From: Pseudomonas psychrophila
GTDB lineage: Bacteria; Pseudomonadota; Gammaproteobacteria; Pseudomonadales; Pseudomonadaceae
NCBI RefSeq assembly: GCF_001043005.1
Contig: NZ_JYKZ01000005.1
Coordinates: forward strand, 302,958 to 366,957
DNA length: 64,000 nt
Direction: 5' to 3'
Made by a program: the position numbers and the translations under genes. The notes under the pieces were generated by a model that worked only from the letters and a program-made list of their open reading frames with translations, searched no databases and was not told the origin of the DNA. The first letter of the stretch is position 1, and the number at the start of each line of letters is the position of its first letter. Below, piece after piece: positions 1 to 8,874 of the stretch.

Positions 1-81
1 GGCCGGAGCGAAAACGCCAACTGCCAGCCCGACCAGAGTGGCGAAGGTCAAGCGGGGGTGGGTGCGTGCAAGGTGCGACAT
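1..81 (-). CDS. DUF1345-like membrane protein, 5' end only
   Basis: The first 27 codons of a gene that runs off the left edge of the window. The peptide begins MSHLARTHPRLTFATLVG and turns hydrophobic, which resembles the N-terminus of the DUF1345 inner-membrane family of Pseudomonas; function unknown. ATG at 79-81 is chosen because AGGGA lies 6 bases upstream. A second in-frame ATG at 85-87 sits almost on that ribosome site and is less likely. It lies downstream of the RND pump gene on the same strand, 52 bases away. Confidence 0.6.
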   Translation of the reverse strand, partial: MSHLARTHPRLTFATLVGLAVGVFAPA

Positions 82-133
82 AAACATTCCCTGTTACTGA
101 GTTTACAAGCACCTTAGCACGCACTGCCGGGGG

Positions 134-3100
134 TTAGCCCTGACGCGGTTTGCTTCTTACCAGCTTCATTACCACCACGAAGAATACCGGCACGAACACC
201 ACGGCCAAGGTTGCGACGATCATGCCGCCGATAACCCCTGTGCCGATGGCTTGCTGACTGGCGGAACTGGCGCCGGTTGCAAGTGCCAGTGGCACCACGC
301 CCAGGATAAACGCCAGTGACGTCATCACAATCGGGCGCAGTCGCAGGCGGGCAGCTTGCACGGTAGCGTCCACCAGATCATGACCTTCGTCGTAGAGGGT
401 CTTGGCAAACTCGATGATCAAAATGGCGTTCTTTGCCGACAGGCCAATTATGGTGATCAGGCCCACTTTGAAGAACACATCGTTGGGCATGCCGCGCAAC
501 GTGACTGCCAGCACCGCACCCAGCACCCCGAGCGGCACGACCAGCAGTACGGCAGTCGGGATTGACCAGCTTTCGTACAGTGCCGCCAGGCACAGGAACA
601 CGATCAGCAGTGACAATGCCAGCAGGATCGGTGCCTGCGCTCCGGACACCCGTTCCTGCAGCGACAGACCTGTCCATTCAAGCCCAAGGCCTGTCGGCAG
701 CTGGCTGACCAGGCGCTCCATTTCAGCCATCGCCTCGCCGGTACTGTGCCCCGCAGCCGATTCGCCGGAAATGCTGATCGCAGGGTAACCGTTGTAACGC
801 GTCAGCTGGGACGGGCCCTGGATCCAGCGGGCTTCGACAAAGGCCGAGAGCGGGACCATCTTGCCCAGATCGTTGCGCACATTCATTTTGAGCAGGTCCT
901 CGACCTGGCTCCGTTGGTCGCCTTCAGCCTGAACCACTACCCGTTGCATGCGGCCCTGATTCGGGAAGTCGTTGACATAGGCCGAGCCCACGGCCGTTGA
1001 CAGCACGGCACCGATGTCAGCGAAGGAAATACCCAGCGCATTGGCACGTTTGCGATCGACCTCAAGTTGCACTTGCGGGCTTTCTGCCAGCGCTTCTTCG
1101 CGCACATTGGCCAGCACGGGGCTTTTAGCCGCCAGCTCAAGCAACTCGCTACGGGCTTGCATCAGCCTGTCATAGCCGACACCGCCACGGTCTTGCAGAC
1201 GAAATTCAAAACCGCTGGACGTCCCCAGGCCACTGACCGGAGGTGGAAGGATGGCAAAGGCAACGGCGTCCTTGAGCTCGCTGAAAGCACCATTGGCGCG
1301 ATCAGCGATAGCGGATGCCGAGTCCTGGGCCCCACGCTCGGACCAATCTTTGAGGGTGGTAAAGGCCAGCGCTGCGTTTTGTCCGCTACCCGAAAAGCTG
1401 AAGCCCAGGATCATTGTGGTATTACCCACGCCCGGCTCGCTGGCGTTGTGTGCCTCAATCTGCTCGACCACCTTGATCGTGCGGTTCTGGCTGGCGCCCG
1501 GCGGCAGCTGGATGTCGGTGATGGTGTAACCCTGGTCCTCCACTGGCAAAAAGGAGGAGGGCAGGCGTGCAAAGCACACCACCAGAATCACCAGCAGGGC
1601 ACCGTATACCAGCAGGTAGCGTCCACTGCGTTTGATCAGGTGCACCACCCAATGTTCGTAACCTTCTGACAGGCGCTCGAACTTCTTGTTGAACCAGCCG
1701 AAGAAACCGCCCTTGGCATGATGCTCACCCTTGGCGATGGGCTTGAGCAAGGTTGCACAGAGGGCCGGGGTCAGAGACAGCGCCAAAAATGCCGAGAACA
1801 GAATCGAAGTCGCCATCGACAGTGAGAACTGCTGGTAAATCACCCCGACGGAGCCCGGCATGAACGCCATTGGAATAAACACGGCCACCAGCACCAGGGT
1901 GATGCCCACAATCGCGCCACTGATCTGGGTCATCGCCTTGCGAGTTGCCTTCCGTGGCGAAAGCCCTTCGCTGACCATGATCCGCTCGACGTTTTCAACC
2001 ACAACAATCGCATCGTCCACCAGAATCCCGATGGCCAGCACCATACCGAACATGGTCAGTACGTTGATCGAGAAACCCAGCACCAGCATCGTGGCGAACG
2101 TTCCCATCAGCGCCACCGGTACCACCAGGGTCGGGATCAGTGTGTAGCGAATGTTCTGCAAGAACAGGTACATCACCGCAAACACCAGCACCATGGCCTC
2201 GACCAGGGTGTAGATAACCTTGGTGATCGAGACTTTCACAAACGGCGTGGTGTCATACGGAATGGTGTATTCAACACCGGCCGGGAAATAGCGGCTGAGT
2301 TCGTCCATCTTGGCGCGGATCAAGTTGCCCGTATTCAGGGCGTTCGCCTCCGGGGCCAGTTTCACGCTGAACGCGCTGGCCGACTTGCCGTTCAGACGGG
2401 TGCCGTATTGGTATTCCTGGCTACCGATTTCGACCCGGGCCACATCACTGATGCGTACCGTCGAACCGTCCGGGTTGGCGCGCAGCACAATGTCGCCAAA
2501 CTCTTGCGGGGTCGACAGCTGGCCTTTGACCAGTACCGTGGCGGTAATTTCCTGGGTGGAACGCCCCGGTAAATCGCCGATGCTGCCCGCGGAAACCTGT
2601 GCGTTTTGATTGGCGATCGCCTGATTGACGTCGGCCGGGGTGAGGTTGAAACCGATCAGCTTCTGCGGGTCGATCCAGATGCGCATGGCACGCTCGGCGC
2701 CATACAACTGGGCCTTGCCGACCCCGTCGATGCGCTTGATTTCGTTCATCACGTTGCGCGCAAGGTAATCGCTGAGGGCGACCTCATCCAGCGCGCTGGT
2801 GCTGTCGGCAGTCAAGGTCACCAGCATCAGAAAGCCCGAGGAAATTTTCTCGACCTGCAGGCCTTGTTGAATGACCGCCTGGGGCAGGCGTGACTCCACC
2901 GCTTTGAGACGGTTCTGTACATCGACCTGCGCCATCTCCGGATCGGTACCGGGTTTGAAGGTCGCGGTAATGCTGGCACTGCCCAGGCTGCTCTGGGATT
3001 CGAAATACAGCAAGCCATCGGTACCGTTGAGCTCTTGCTCGATCAGGCTGACGACGCTTTCATCCAGGGTTTGGGCCGAAGCGCCGGGGTAGATGGCGTA

Positions 3101-3241
3101 AACCTCAACCTGTGGCGGTGCCACGTCGGGATATTTGGCTACTGGCAACTGCGGGATGGCCAAAGCCCCCGCCAGCAGAATGAACAACGCAACGACCCAG
3201 GCGAAGACCGGGCGGTCGATAAAAAACTGCGGCATGCTCAC
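134..3241 (-). CDS. RND multidrug efflux permease (HAE1 family, AdeB/MexD-like)
   Basis: Inner-membrane proton-driven drug exporter of about 1035 residues, the normal length for AcrB-type pumps. It opens with the conserved FFIDRPVFAWV helix, has the paired aspartates of the proton relay (GILVDDAIVVVENVERIM, near residue 410) and a second membrane domain containing GLITIIGLSAKNAILIIEFAK. By recall it reads closest to AdeB of Acinetobacter and MexD of Pseudomonas. The GTG start overlaps the adaptor stop as GTGA (ATG six bases further in at 3235 is an alternative), so the two genes are translationally coupled. No outer-membrane factor gene follows, so the pump must borrow a TolC/OprM-type channel encoded elsewhere. 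The divergent two-component system is probably its regulator. Confidence 0.93.
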   Translation of the reverse strand: MSMPQFFIDRPVFAWVVALFILLAGALAIPQLPVAKYPDVAPPQVEVYAIYPGASAQTLDESVVSLIEQELNGTDGLLYFESQSSLGSASITATFKPGTDPEMAQVDVQNRLKAVESRLPQAVIQQGLQVEKISSGFLMLVTLTADSTSALDEVALSDYLARNVMNEIKRIDGVGKAQLYGAERAMRIWIDPQKLIGFNLTPADVNQAIANQNAQVSAGSIGDLPGRSTQEITATVLVKGQLSTPQEFGDIVLRANPDGSTVRISDVARVEIGSQEYQYGTRLNGKSASAFSVKLAPEANALNTGNLIRAKMDELSRYFPAGVEYTIPYDTTPFVKVSITKVIYTLVEAMVLVFAVMYLFLQNIRYTLIPTLVVPVALMGTFATMLVLGFSINVLTMFGMVLAIGILVDDAIVVVENVERIMVSEGLSPRKATRKAMTQISGAIVGITLVLVAVFIPMAFMPGSVGVIYQQFSLSMATSILFSAFLALSLTPALCATLLKPIAKGEHHAKGGFFGWFNKKFERLSEGYEHWVVHLIKRSGRYLLVYGALLVILVVCFARLPSSFLPVEDQGYTITDIQLPPGASQNRTIKVVEQIEAHNASEPGVGNTTMILGFSFSGSGQNAALAFTTLKDWSERGAQDSASAIADRANGAFSELKDAVAFAILPPPVSGLGTSSGFEFRLQDRGGVGYDRLMQARSELLELAAKSPVLANVREEALAESPQVQLEVDRKRANALGISFADIGAVLSTAVGSAYVNDFPNQGRMQRVVVQAEGDQRSQVEDLLKMNVRNDLGKMVPLSAFVEARWIQGPSQLTRYNGYPAISISGESAAGHSTGEAMAEMERLVSQLPTGLGLEWTGLSLQERVSGAQAPILLALSLLIVFLCLAALYESWSIPTAVLLVVPLGVLGAVLAVTLRGMPNDVFFKVGLITIIGLSAKNAILIIEFAKTLYDEGHDLVDATVQAARLRLRPIVMTSLAFILGVVPLALATGASSASQQAIGTGVIGGMIVATLAVVFVPVFFVVVMKLVRSKPRQG

Positions 3242-4392
3242 CGATCCGTGGAGTGTGCGAGAGGGAGTGTCGGGTCATCGATTTGTACGCGCTCGCCCGG
3301 GCGGGCGTGCTGCAGGCCTTCGGTGACGATGCGATCACCGGCCTTGAGGCCTGAGGTGACGGCCCAGCGATCATTCTGAGCGCTGCCTAGCTGAACCGCC
3401 TGCAAGTGCACACGGTTGTCGGCATCGATCAACAGCACCTGGGCGATCCCCGCGCTGTCACGCATGATTGCGCGCTGCGGAACGCTGATGCCTTCCTTTT
3501 TGAACGCCTGCTCCAGGCGCACCCGCACAAAGCTGCCGGGCAACAAATCATAGTCGGGGTTCGGGAATTCGCTGCGCAGAATGATTTGCCCGGTACTCGG
3601 GTCAACCGCTACATCGGTAAACAGCAGTTTGCCCGGTAGCGGATAAAGGCTGCCGTTGTCTCGAATCAATGTGGCTTTGGCTTGTTGCTTGCCGACTTGC
3701 TGCAACTCCCCGGCTCGGAATGCTTCGCGCAGGTTATCCAGGTCGCGGGTGGATTGGGTCAGATCGACATGGATGGGGTTGAGTTGCTGGATACGGGCCA
3801 GCGGGGTGACTTCACCCTGACCGACCAGAGCACCTTCAGTGACCAGTGCGCGGCCAATGCGACCCGAGATGGGCGCTGTGACGGTGGCGTAACCCAGGTT
3901 CAGCCTGGCGCGCTGAACAGCCGCCTGGTTGGCAGCAACGTCGGCATTGGCCTGCTGTGCCGCCGCGCGTGCGTTGTCATGGTCCTGACGGCTGATCGCG
4001 TTGATTTCGATCAGTTCGCGGTAGCGCTGGTCTTGCAGTTTTGCCTGCAATGCAACGGCTTCGGATTTGCGCAAGGCTGCCAGTGCGCTGTCCAGATCGG
4101 CCTTGAAGGGTGCCGGGTCAATCAAGAACAGGACATCGCCCTGCTTGACCTCAGAGCCTTCAGTGAATACGCGCTTGAGCACGACACCGGCAACCCGGGC
4201 GCTGACTTGCGCCACGCGGGGGGCAACCACCCGGCCGCTCAGCTCGTTGCTGACGGACAGGGGCGCGGTGGCGATGACTTCGGTGCGAACTTTTGTCAGA
4301 GGCGGTTGGGTTTCAGCGACCGGGCTTTTATCACAGGCGCTGAGGGCCAGGGCCAGCGCCGTAAGGAATAGCGGGGCGAAGAGCTTTTTCAA
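3238..4392 (-). CDS. RND efflux periplasmic adaptor lipoprotein
   Basis: Membrane-fusion adaptor of 384 residues that joins the RND permease to an outer-membrane channel. I place the start at the TTG 4390-4392 rather than the upstream ATG at 4434: AAGAAGG lies 8 bases before it, and the protein then begins with a clean lipoprotein signal, MKKLFAPLFLTALALALSAC, with the acylated cysteine at residue 20. The upstream ATG has no ribosome site and would put charged residues before the signal. Barrel-sandwich and coiled-coil segments follow (VSARVAGVVLKRVFTEGSEVKQGDVLF; alanine/glutamine-rich helices; TAPISGRIGR). It is the first gene of the adaptor-pump operon. Confidence 0.92.
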   Translation of the reverse strand: MKKLFAPLFLTALALALSACDKSPVAETQPPLTKVRTEVIATAPLSVSNELSGRVVAPRVAQVSARVAGVVLKRVFTEGSEVKQGDVLFLIDPAPFKADLDSALAALRKSEAVALQAKLQDQRYRELIEINAISRQDHDNARAAAQQANADVAANQAAVQRARLNLGYATVTAPISGRIGRALVTEGALVGQGEVTPLARIQQLNPIHVDLTQSTRDLDNLREAFRAGELQQVGKQQAKATLIRDNGSLYPLPGKLLFTDVAVDPSTGQIILRSEFPNPDYDLLPGSFVRVRLEQAFKKEGISVPQRAIMRDSAGIAQVLLIDADNRVHLQAVQLGSAQNDRWAVTSGLKAGDRIVTEGLQHARPGERVQIDDPTLPLAHSTDR

Positions 4393-4459
4393 CGATCGTG
4401 CCTTCTTAAATAAGCGGGATGTTTCTGTAGGCATGCTAAGCGCAGCACGCAAGGGGCGT

Positions 4460-4500
4460 TGTGAAGCTATGTAGGGGGTATGTGAAAAAGTGTGAAGGTT
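4460..4500. promoter_or_regulatory. direct repeats, candidate response-regulator site
   Basis: TGTGAA occurs at 4460, 4481 and 4491, spaced 21 and 10 bases, so all three copies face the same side of the helix. The last two form adjacent 10-base repeats (TGTGAAAAAG, TGTGAAGGTT). They lie between the adaptor gene and the divergent OmpR-type regulator. OmpR-family regulators typically bind such tandem repeats; assignment to this regulator is inference. Confidence 0.45.
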
Positions 4501-4561
4501 ATGCTCGTATCCTTGTGAGGTTGTATATCCTTCGGGTTTTCCCCGGTTGTAAGCATTGATT

Positions 4562-5263
4562 ATGCCCACTATTTTGCTGGTCGAAGACGACGCCGCGCTA
4601 TCGGAGCTGATTGCCAGCTATCTGGAGCGCAATGGCTATCAGGTCAGCGTGATTGCCCGCGGCGATCAAGTGTGTGACAGAGCAAGAAGCAACCCCCCGG
4701 ATCTGGTGATTCTTGACCTGATGTTGCCCGGGCTCGATGGCCTGCAAGTTTGTCGCTTGCTGCGAACCGAGTCTGCCAGTCTACCGATCCTGATGTTGAC
4801 AGCCCGCGACGATAGTCATGATCAGGTGCTGGGGCTAGAGATGGGTGCCGACGATTATGTGACAAAACCTTGCGAGCCCCGTGTGTTGCTGGCGCGTGTG
4901 CGCACGCTTTTGCGTCGCAGCAGTCTGATCGAGCCTCAAGTGGCCAGTGACCGGATCATCATTGGCAATTTGTGCATCGACCTGTCTGAGCGCACCGTGC
5001 ATTGGCGCGGGCAGATCATCGAACTGTCCAGCGGCGAGTACAACCTGCTGGTGGTACTTGCACGGCATGCCGGTGAAGTACTTAGCCGCGACCAGATCCT
5101 GCAGCGTTTGCGGGGTATCGAGTTCAACGGCACCGACCGTTCGGTGGATGTTGCAATCTCCAAATTGCGGCGCAAGTTCGATGACTGCGCCGGTGAAGCG
5201 CGCAAGATTAAGACCGTGTGGGGCAAGGGTTACCTGTTCAGCCGCTCGGAATGGGAATGCTGA
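4562..5263 (+). CDS. OmpR-family response regulator (RstA/AdeR-like)
   Basis: DNA-binding response regulator of 233 residues. The receiver domain has the acidic pocket (ILLVEDD, residues 4-10), phospho-acceptor Asp52 (VILDLMLPG) and the conserved lysine in DDYVTKP. The C-terminal winged helix ends in the usual KLRRKFDD...IKTVWGKGYLF. ATG 4562 is preferred over the TTG six bases earlier; no strong ribosome site is visible for either. The sensor kinase gene starts 4 bases after its stop. Divergent from the RND operon, an arrangement like AdeRS-AdeABC of Acinetobacter, which suggests it controls that pump. Confidence 0.93.
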   Translation: MPTILLVEDDAALSELIASYLERNGYQVSVIARGDQVCDRARSNPPDLVILDLMLPGLDGLQVCRLLRTESASLPILMLTARDDSHDQVLGLEMGADDYVTKPCEPRVLLARVRTLLRRSSLIEPQVASDRIIIGNLCIDLSERTVHWRGQIIELSSGEYNLLVVLARHAGEVLSRDQILQRLRGIEFNGTDRSVDVAISKLRRKFDDCAGEARKIKTVWGKGYLFSRSEWEC

Positions 5264-5267
5264 ATCC

Positions 5268-6563
5268 ATGTTAAAGATTCTGATCCGCCTGTACCTGGTG
5301 ACCATCGTGACCTTCGCCCTGGCCAGTTATCTGGTGCCCGGGGTAATCGTGTCGCTGTTCCATGATCGTTTCATGAACTACAACGTCGATATGTCTCGGG
5401 GCATGCAGACCCTGCTGGTCAAGCAGTTCCATCATCTGCCTCCTGAGCAATGGCCGGCCCTGGCCCGCGAACTCGACGCTCAGTTTGAACCGATGAAGGT
5501 CAATCTGCTGCCCATTACTGACTCCAAGTTCAGCGCGCAGGAACAACGCCAATTGCAGCAAGGCAAGGGCGTATTGCGCATTGGCGATTGGGGCTGGCGC
5601 ACGCTGGTTGTTTCTCCGCTGGACGAACAACTGGCGATTGAATGGGTGATGCCTCCGGACCCCTTCGACATGAGTGTATTGTATTGGAGTATCAACGTCC
5701 TGATTGGCGCTGCCTTGCTGGGCGGCTTGCTGTTGTGGCTGCGTCCGCACTGGCGGGGCCTTGAACGCCTGAAACTCACTGCGGAGCGCATCGGTCAGGG
5801 GCAACTGAGCGAGCGTACGCAGATCTCCCAACGCTCGAACATTCATGGCCTGGCCACGGTATTCGATGCAATGGCCCAGGATGTGGAGCACCTGCTCAAT
5901 CAGCAGCGCGACTTGTTGAACGCGGTGTCTCATGAACTGCGCACACCGTTGACGCGCCTGGACTTTGGCCTGGCGCTGGTGCTGTGTGACGACTTGCCGG
6001 ATGGCAGTCGCGAGCGCTTGCAAGTGTTGGTGGGGCATATTCGCGAACTGGATGAGCTGGTACTGGAACTGCTGTCTTTTAGCCGCCTGCAAAACCCGGC
6101 ATTGGTTCCAGAGAGGGTGGAGGTGTCGCTTGATGAGTTTATCGACAGCATTCTTGGCAGTTTCGATGAAGCGCTGGAAACCCCCGATATCGTGCTGGAT
6201 GTGCTACTGCATGGGGCCCAGGACCGTTTCGCCCTGGATCCTCGCCTGACTGCGCGGGCCCTGCAAAACCTGTTGCGCAATGCCATGCGTTACTGCGACA
6301 GGCGAATTCAAGTAGGGGTCAATGTCACACCCCAAGGCTGTGAGCTGTGGGTGGATGACGATGGCATCGGGATTCCCGAGCAAGAACGGGAAAGGATTTT
6401 TGAACCGTTCTATCGTCTTGATCGCAGCCGGGATCGGGCAACCGGTGGCTTTGGCCTGGGGCTGGCGATCAGTCGGCGTGCGCTGCAAGCTCAGGGCGGA
6501 ACGCTGAGCGTAGAGCAATCGCCTATGGGCGGCGCTCGCTTCAAGCTCTGGTTGCCGGCTTGA
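5268..6563 (+). CDS. sensor histidine kinase (RstB/AdeS-like)
   Basis: Inner-membrane sensor kinase of 431 residues. An N-terminal membrane helix, a periplasmic domain of about 120 residues and a second helix (LIGAALLGGLLLWLRP) precede a HAMP segment, the dimerisation box AVSHELRTPLTRL with His222 as the phosphorylated residue, and an ATPase domain with N box (NLLRNAMRYC), DDDGIGIP and GFGLGLAI. The RPHW motif after the second helix and the DRSRDRATGG stretch are typical of RstB. Start ATG 5268 follows the regulator stop by 4 bases, so the pair is cotranscribed. The signal sensed is unknown. Confidence 0.93.
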   Translation: MLKILIRLYLVTIVTFALASYLVPGVIVSLFHDRFMNYNVDMSRGMQTLLVKQFHHLPPEQWPALARELDAQFEPMKVNLLPITDSKFSAQEQRQLQQGKGVLRIGDWGWRTLVVSPLDEQLAIEWVMPPDPFDMSVLYWSINVLIGAALLGGLLLWLRPHWRGLERLKLTAERIGQGQLSERTQISQRSNIHGLATVFDAMAQDVEHLLNQQRDLLNAVSHELRTPLTRLDFGLALVLCDDLPDGSRERLQVLVGHIRELDELVLELLSFSRLQNPALVPERVEVSLDEFIDSILGSFDEALETPDIVLDVLLHGAQDRFALDPRLTARALQNLLRNAMRYCDRRIQVGVNVTPQGCELWVDDDGIGIPEQERERIFEPFYRLDRSRDRATGGFGLGLAISRRALQAQGGTLSVEQSPMGGARFKLWLPA

Positions 6564-6579
6564 AGCGAGGTATTACGGC

Positions 6580-7461
6580 TTAGATGGAGCGGCGTTGGCG
6601 GCTCACATGCTTCAAGCCTTCAATAATCAACACGACTACCGCGAGCCAGATCGGGCCATAGGTCATCCATTGACCGTCCTCCAGGCTGTCGCCCAGCAAC
6701 AGGGCGACGGCGACCAGCAGTACAGGCTCGACGTAGCTAAGCAGTCCAAACAGGCTGAATGGCAGCAGGCGGCTGGCCAGGATATACGCGAACCCTGCGG
6801 CCGCACTGATGATGCCCATGAGCGGTACCAGCAGATAAAGCGCCTGGCGCTGTTCGCCAAGGTCGACATGGGGACCGGCCAGCACAAACCAGAGGGCTGC
6901 CGGGACCATCAACAGCATGTCCAGCCACAGGCCACCCAGATTGTCGATGCCGATCTTTTTGCGCAGTACGAAGTACATCGGGTAACCGATGGCCACGACC
7001 AGTGTCGTCCAGGAAAACCCGCCCGTGCGATACAACTCATTGGCCACGCCGATCACGGCCAGGGCCGTGGCTATTTTCTGTAGGTGAGACAAATGTTCGC
7101 CGTAAACGATGCGTCCGGTAAGGATCATCGTGAGTGGCAGCAGGAAGTAACCCAGTGACACATCCAGACCATGCCCGTTGAGCGGCCCCCACATGAACAT
7201 CCACAGCTGCAGGCCAACCAGGAAGCTGGTCAGCAGTACGCAAGGAATCAGTAGAGGTTTGTCGCGTAAACGATTGAAAATTATAGGAACCCATTTCCAA
7301 TCGCCGGAGAGGCAGATAAACAGGGTCATGAAGGGGAGCGAGATCAGTATTCGCCAGCCGAAGATTTCCTGACCATCAAGGGGCCAAAGAACGGAAGTGA
7401 AGTAGTACAAAACGCCGAACAAGCAGGAAGCCAAAATCGATAGAACAATACCTTTAGACAC
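6580..7461 (-). CDS. RarD-like EamA-family permease, copy 1
   Basis: Inner-membrane carrier of 293 residues with about ten hydrophobic helices, RarD branch of the drug/metabolite transporter superfamily. Landmarks are MSKGIVLSILASCLFGVLYY, SLGYFLLPL and FSLFGLLSYVEPVLL. The start is GTG 7459-7461 with GAGG five bases upstream. A near-identical-length paralogue lies directly behind it on the same strand (7782-8666), and both keep the same GTG start and GAGG site, so this is a tandem duplication. RarD was named for chloramphenicol sensitivity but the substrate of these proteins is not known. It converges with the sensor kinase gene, 16 bases apart. Confidence 0.9.
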   Translation of the reverse strand: MSKGIVLSILASCLFGVLYYFTSVLWPLDGQEIFGWRILISLPFMTLFICLSGDWKWVPIIFNRLRDKPLLIPCVLLTSFLVGLQLWMFMWGPLNGHGLDVSLGYFLLPLTMILTGRIVYGEHLSHLQKIATALAVIGVANELYRTGGFSWTTLVVAIGYPMYFVLRKKIGIDNLGGLWLDMLLMVPAALWFVLAGPHVDLGEQRQALYLLVPLMGIISAAAGFAYILASRLLPFSLFGLLSYVEPVLLVAVALLLGDSLEDGQWMTYGPIWLAVVVLIIEGLKHVSRQRRSI

Positions 7462-7781
7462 AACAACCTCAATGGATCTACAACGTTACTCGTTTGAGTG
7501 GGCACATAGCTTGAGGCTGTTGGGGGTCGGTGGCAAATGTCATTTAAACCAACTACTTGGGAGTGATTCTTGTTGAGAAGGTTCAACTTGAAAAAGCCCA
7601 AGCAAATACTGGGCCAAAGTCGTTTAAAACGAGCGTTCGTGCTGTTAAAAAAACTGATTAACGGTAGCTTGCTATCAAGTCCTGTGGGAGCGGGCTTGCT
7701 CGCGAAAGCATCGCACCGGTGGTTTTGGCAGGCCGAGTCGCCTGAGCAGAGAGCCAGCCCACCCCCTCGCATTCAACGCAT
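7462..7781. other. intergenic region between the two RarD genes, with a REP arm
   Basis: About 320 bases without a convincing gene. The half nearest copy 1 is A+T-richer and probably holds its promoter. The rest contains a single REP arm (7684-7707). An open frame at 7570-7800 runs across the REP arm and is not considered coding. Confidence 0.5.
7684..7707 (+). repeat. REP element, single arm
   Basis: GTGGGAGCGGGCTTGCTCGC plus adjoining bases, the classic Pseudomonas repetitive extragenic palindrome. No inverted partner follows within 200 bases. Confidence 0.85.
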
Positions 7782-8666
7782 TTACATCGATCGGCGCTGA
7801 CGCACCAAGTGCTTGAACCCTTCGAAGATCAACACCACCACTGCCAGCCAGATCGGCAGGTAAGTCATCCATTGTCCCGCTGTGATGCTTTCGCCCAGCA
7901 GCAATGCAACCAGCACCAGCAATACGGGCTCCACATAGCTGAGCAAACCGAAGAGGCTGAAAGCCAGCATCCGGCTGGCCAGGATGTAGCTGATCAGCGC
8001 CAGAGCACTGATGCCGCCCAGTACCGGGATCAGCGCGTATAGCGCCGGGCGATGGCTCGCGACATCAAACCCTTGCTCACCGCTTTGTACAAACCACCAC
8101 GCCACGGGCATCAGCAGCAGCATGTCGACCCACAGGCCGCCGAGGTTGTCGGTGCCTGCGCGCTTGCGCAACACGAAGTACAAGGGGTAACCAATGGCCA
8201 CTACCAGTGTGGTCCAGGAGAACCCGCCCACCCGGTACACCTCGTTGGCGACCCCGAGGGTTGCCAGTGCGGCGGCGATTTTCTGCAGATGGGACAGCTG
8301 CTCGCCATACACCAAGCGCCCGGTGAGCAGCATGGTCAGTGGCAACAGAAAGTAGCCCAGCGATACATCAAGGCTGTGGCCGTTGAGCGGCGCCCACAAG
8401 AACAGCCAGAGTTGAACGCCGACCAGTGCGCTGGATACGACCAGTACGCCGCAGAATTTGGGTTGTTGGCGTAGTCGCGCGAAGATCGCCGGAACCAGCC
8501 GCCAATCACCGGAGGAGCACATGAACAGCGTCATGCAGGGCAGGGTAAGAAGCATCCGCCAGCCGAAAATTTCGGCTCCGCTCAAGGGCCAGAGCAGGGA
8601 TGTGAAGTAATACATGACACCGAACAGGCTCGATGCCAGAACAGACAGAACAATACCTTTGGACAC
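7782..8666 (-). CDS. RarD-like EamA-family permease, copy 2
   Basis: Inner-membrane carrier of 294 residues, strongly similar throughout to the 6580-7461 protein (same MSKGIVLS start, SLGYFLLPLTM, GGFSWTTLVVAIGYP and FSLFGLLSYVEPVLL blocks). A longer open frame extends to 8789, but GTG 8664-8666 with GAGG upstream matches the start of copy 1 exactly and the extension crosses a REP sequence, so I use the GTG. Substrate unknown. Keeping two complete copies side by side suggests diverged specificity or expression. Confidence 0.9.
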   Translation of the reverse strand: MSKGIVLSVLASSLFGVMYYFTSLLWPLSGAEIFGWRMLLTLPCMTLFMCSSGDWRLVPAIFARLRQQPKFCGVLVVSSALVGVQLWLFLWAPLNGHSLDVSLGYFLLPLTMLLTGRLVYGEQLSHLQKIAAALATLGVANEVYRVGGFSWTTLVVAIGYPLYFVLRKRAGTDNLGGLWVDMLLLMPVAWWFVQSGEQGFDVASHRPALYALIPVLGGISALALISYILASRMLAFSLFGLLSYVEPVLLVLVALLLGESITAGQWMTYLPIWLAVVVLIFEGFKHLVRQRRSM

Positions 8667-8758
8667 AACAGCCTCGTTGAAACACGCATTTTGATTATTA
8701 GAAGTGCGTAGCTTGAGGCCCTGCGAGCTGTAGGGCAAATCCTTGATTAGGAATGTCT

Positions 8759-8782
8759 GTGGGAGCGGGCTTGCTCGCGATG
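8759..8782 (+). repeat. REP element, left arm of a pair
   Basis: REP arm beginning GTGGGAGCGGGCTTGCTCGC; its inverted, partly degenerate partner is at 8837-8863, 55 bases away. The pair lies between RarD copy 2 and the 3' end of the MFS gene. Confidence 0.85.
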
Positions 8783-8836
8783 CAGGCACTGGGGTCTGTC
8801 AGGCAACCCGGTTTCAGAGTCAAACCGCAGCGCTAC

Positions 8837-8863
8837 CATCGCGGGCAAGCCATGCTCCTGCAG
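8837..8863 (-). repeat. REP element, right arm of a pair (degenerate)
   Basis: Inverted REP arm reading CATCGCGGGCAAGCCATGCT on the + strand; it differs from the consensus at several bases. Located just after the MFS stop codon, where a bimolecular REP hairpin could act as a transcript 3' end. Confidence 0.75.
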
Positions 8864-8874
8864 GCTGTGCTTGA

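Noticed and set aside
1067..1669. A 200-codon plus-strand frame inside the RND gene
   Set aside because: It is the shadow of a conserved minus-strand gene, without signal, domain or ribosome site.
4947..6563. A 538-codon frame for the sensor kinase
   Set aside because: The first 107 codons lie inside the response regulator gene in another frame. The kinase start at 5268 is 4 bases after the regulator stop and gives a proper first membrane helix.
7570..7800. A 76-codon frame between the two RarD genes
   Set aside because: It translates across a REP arm and has no family similarity or conserved start.
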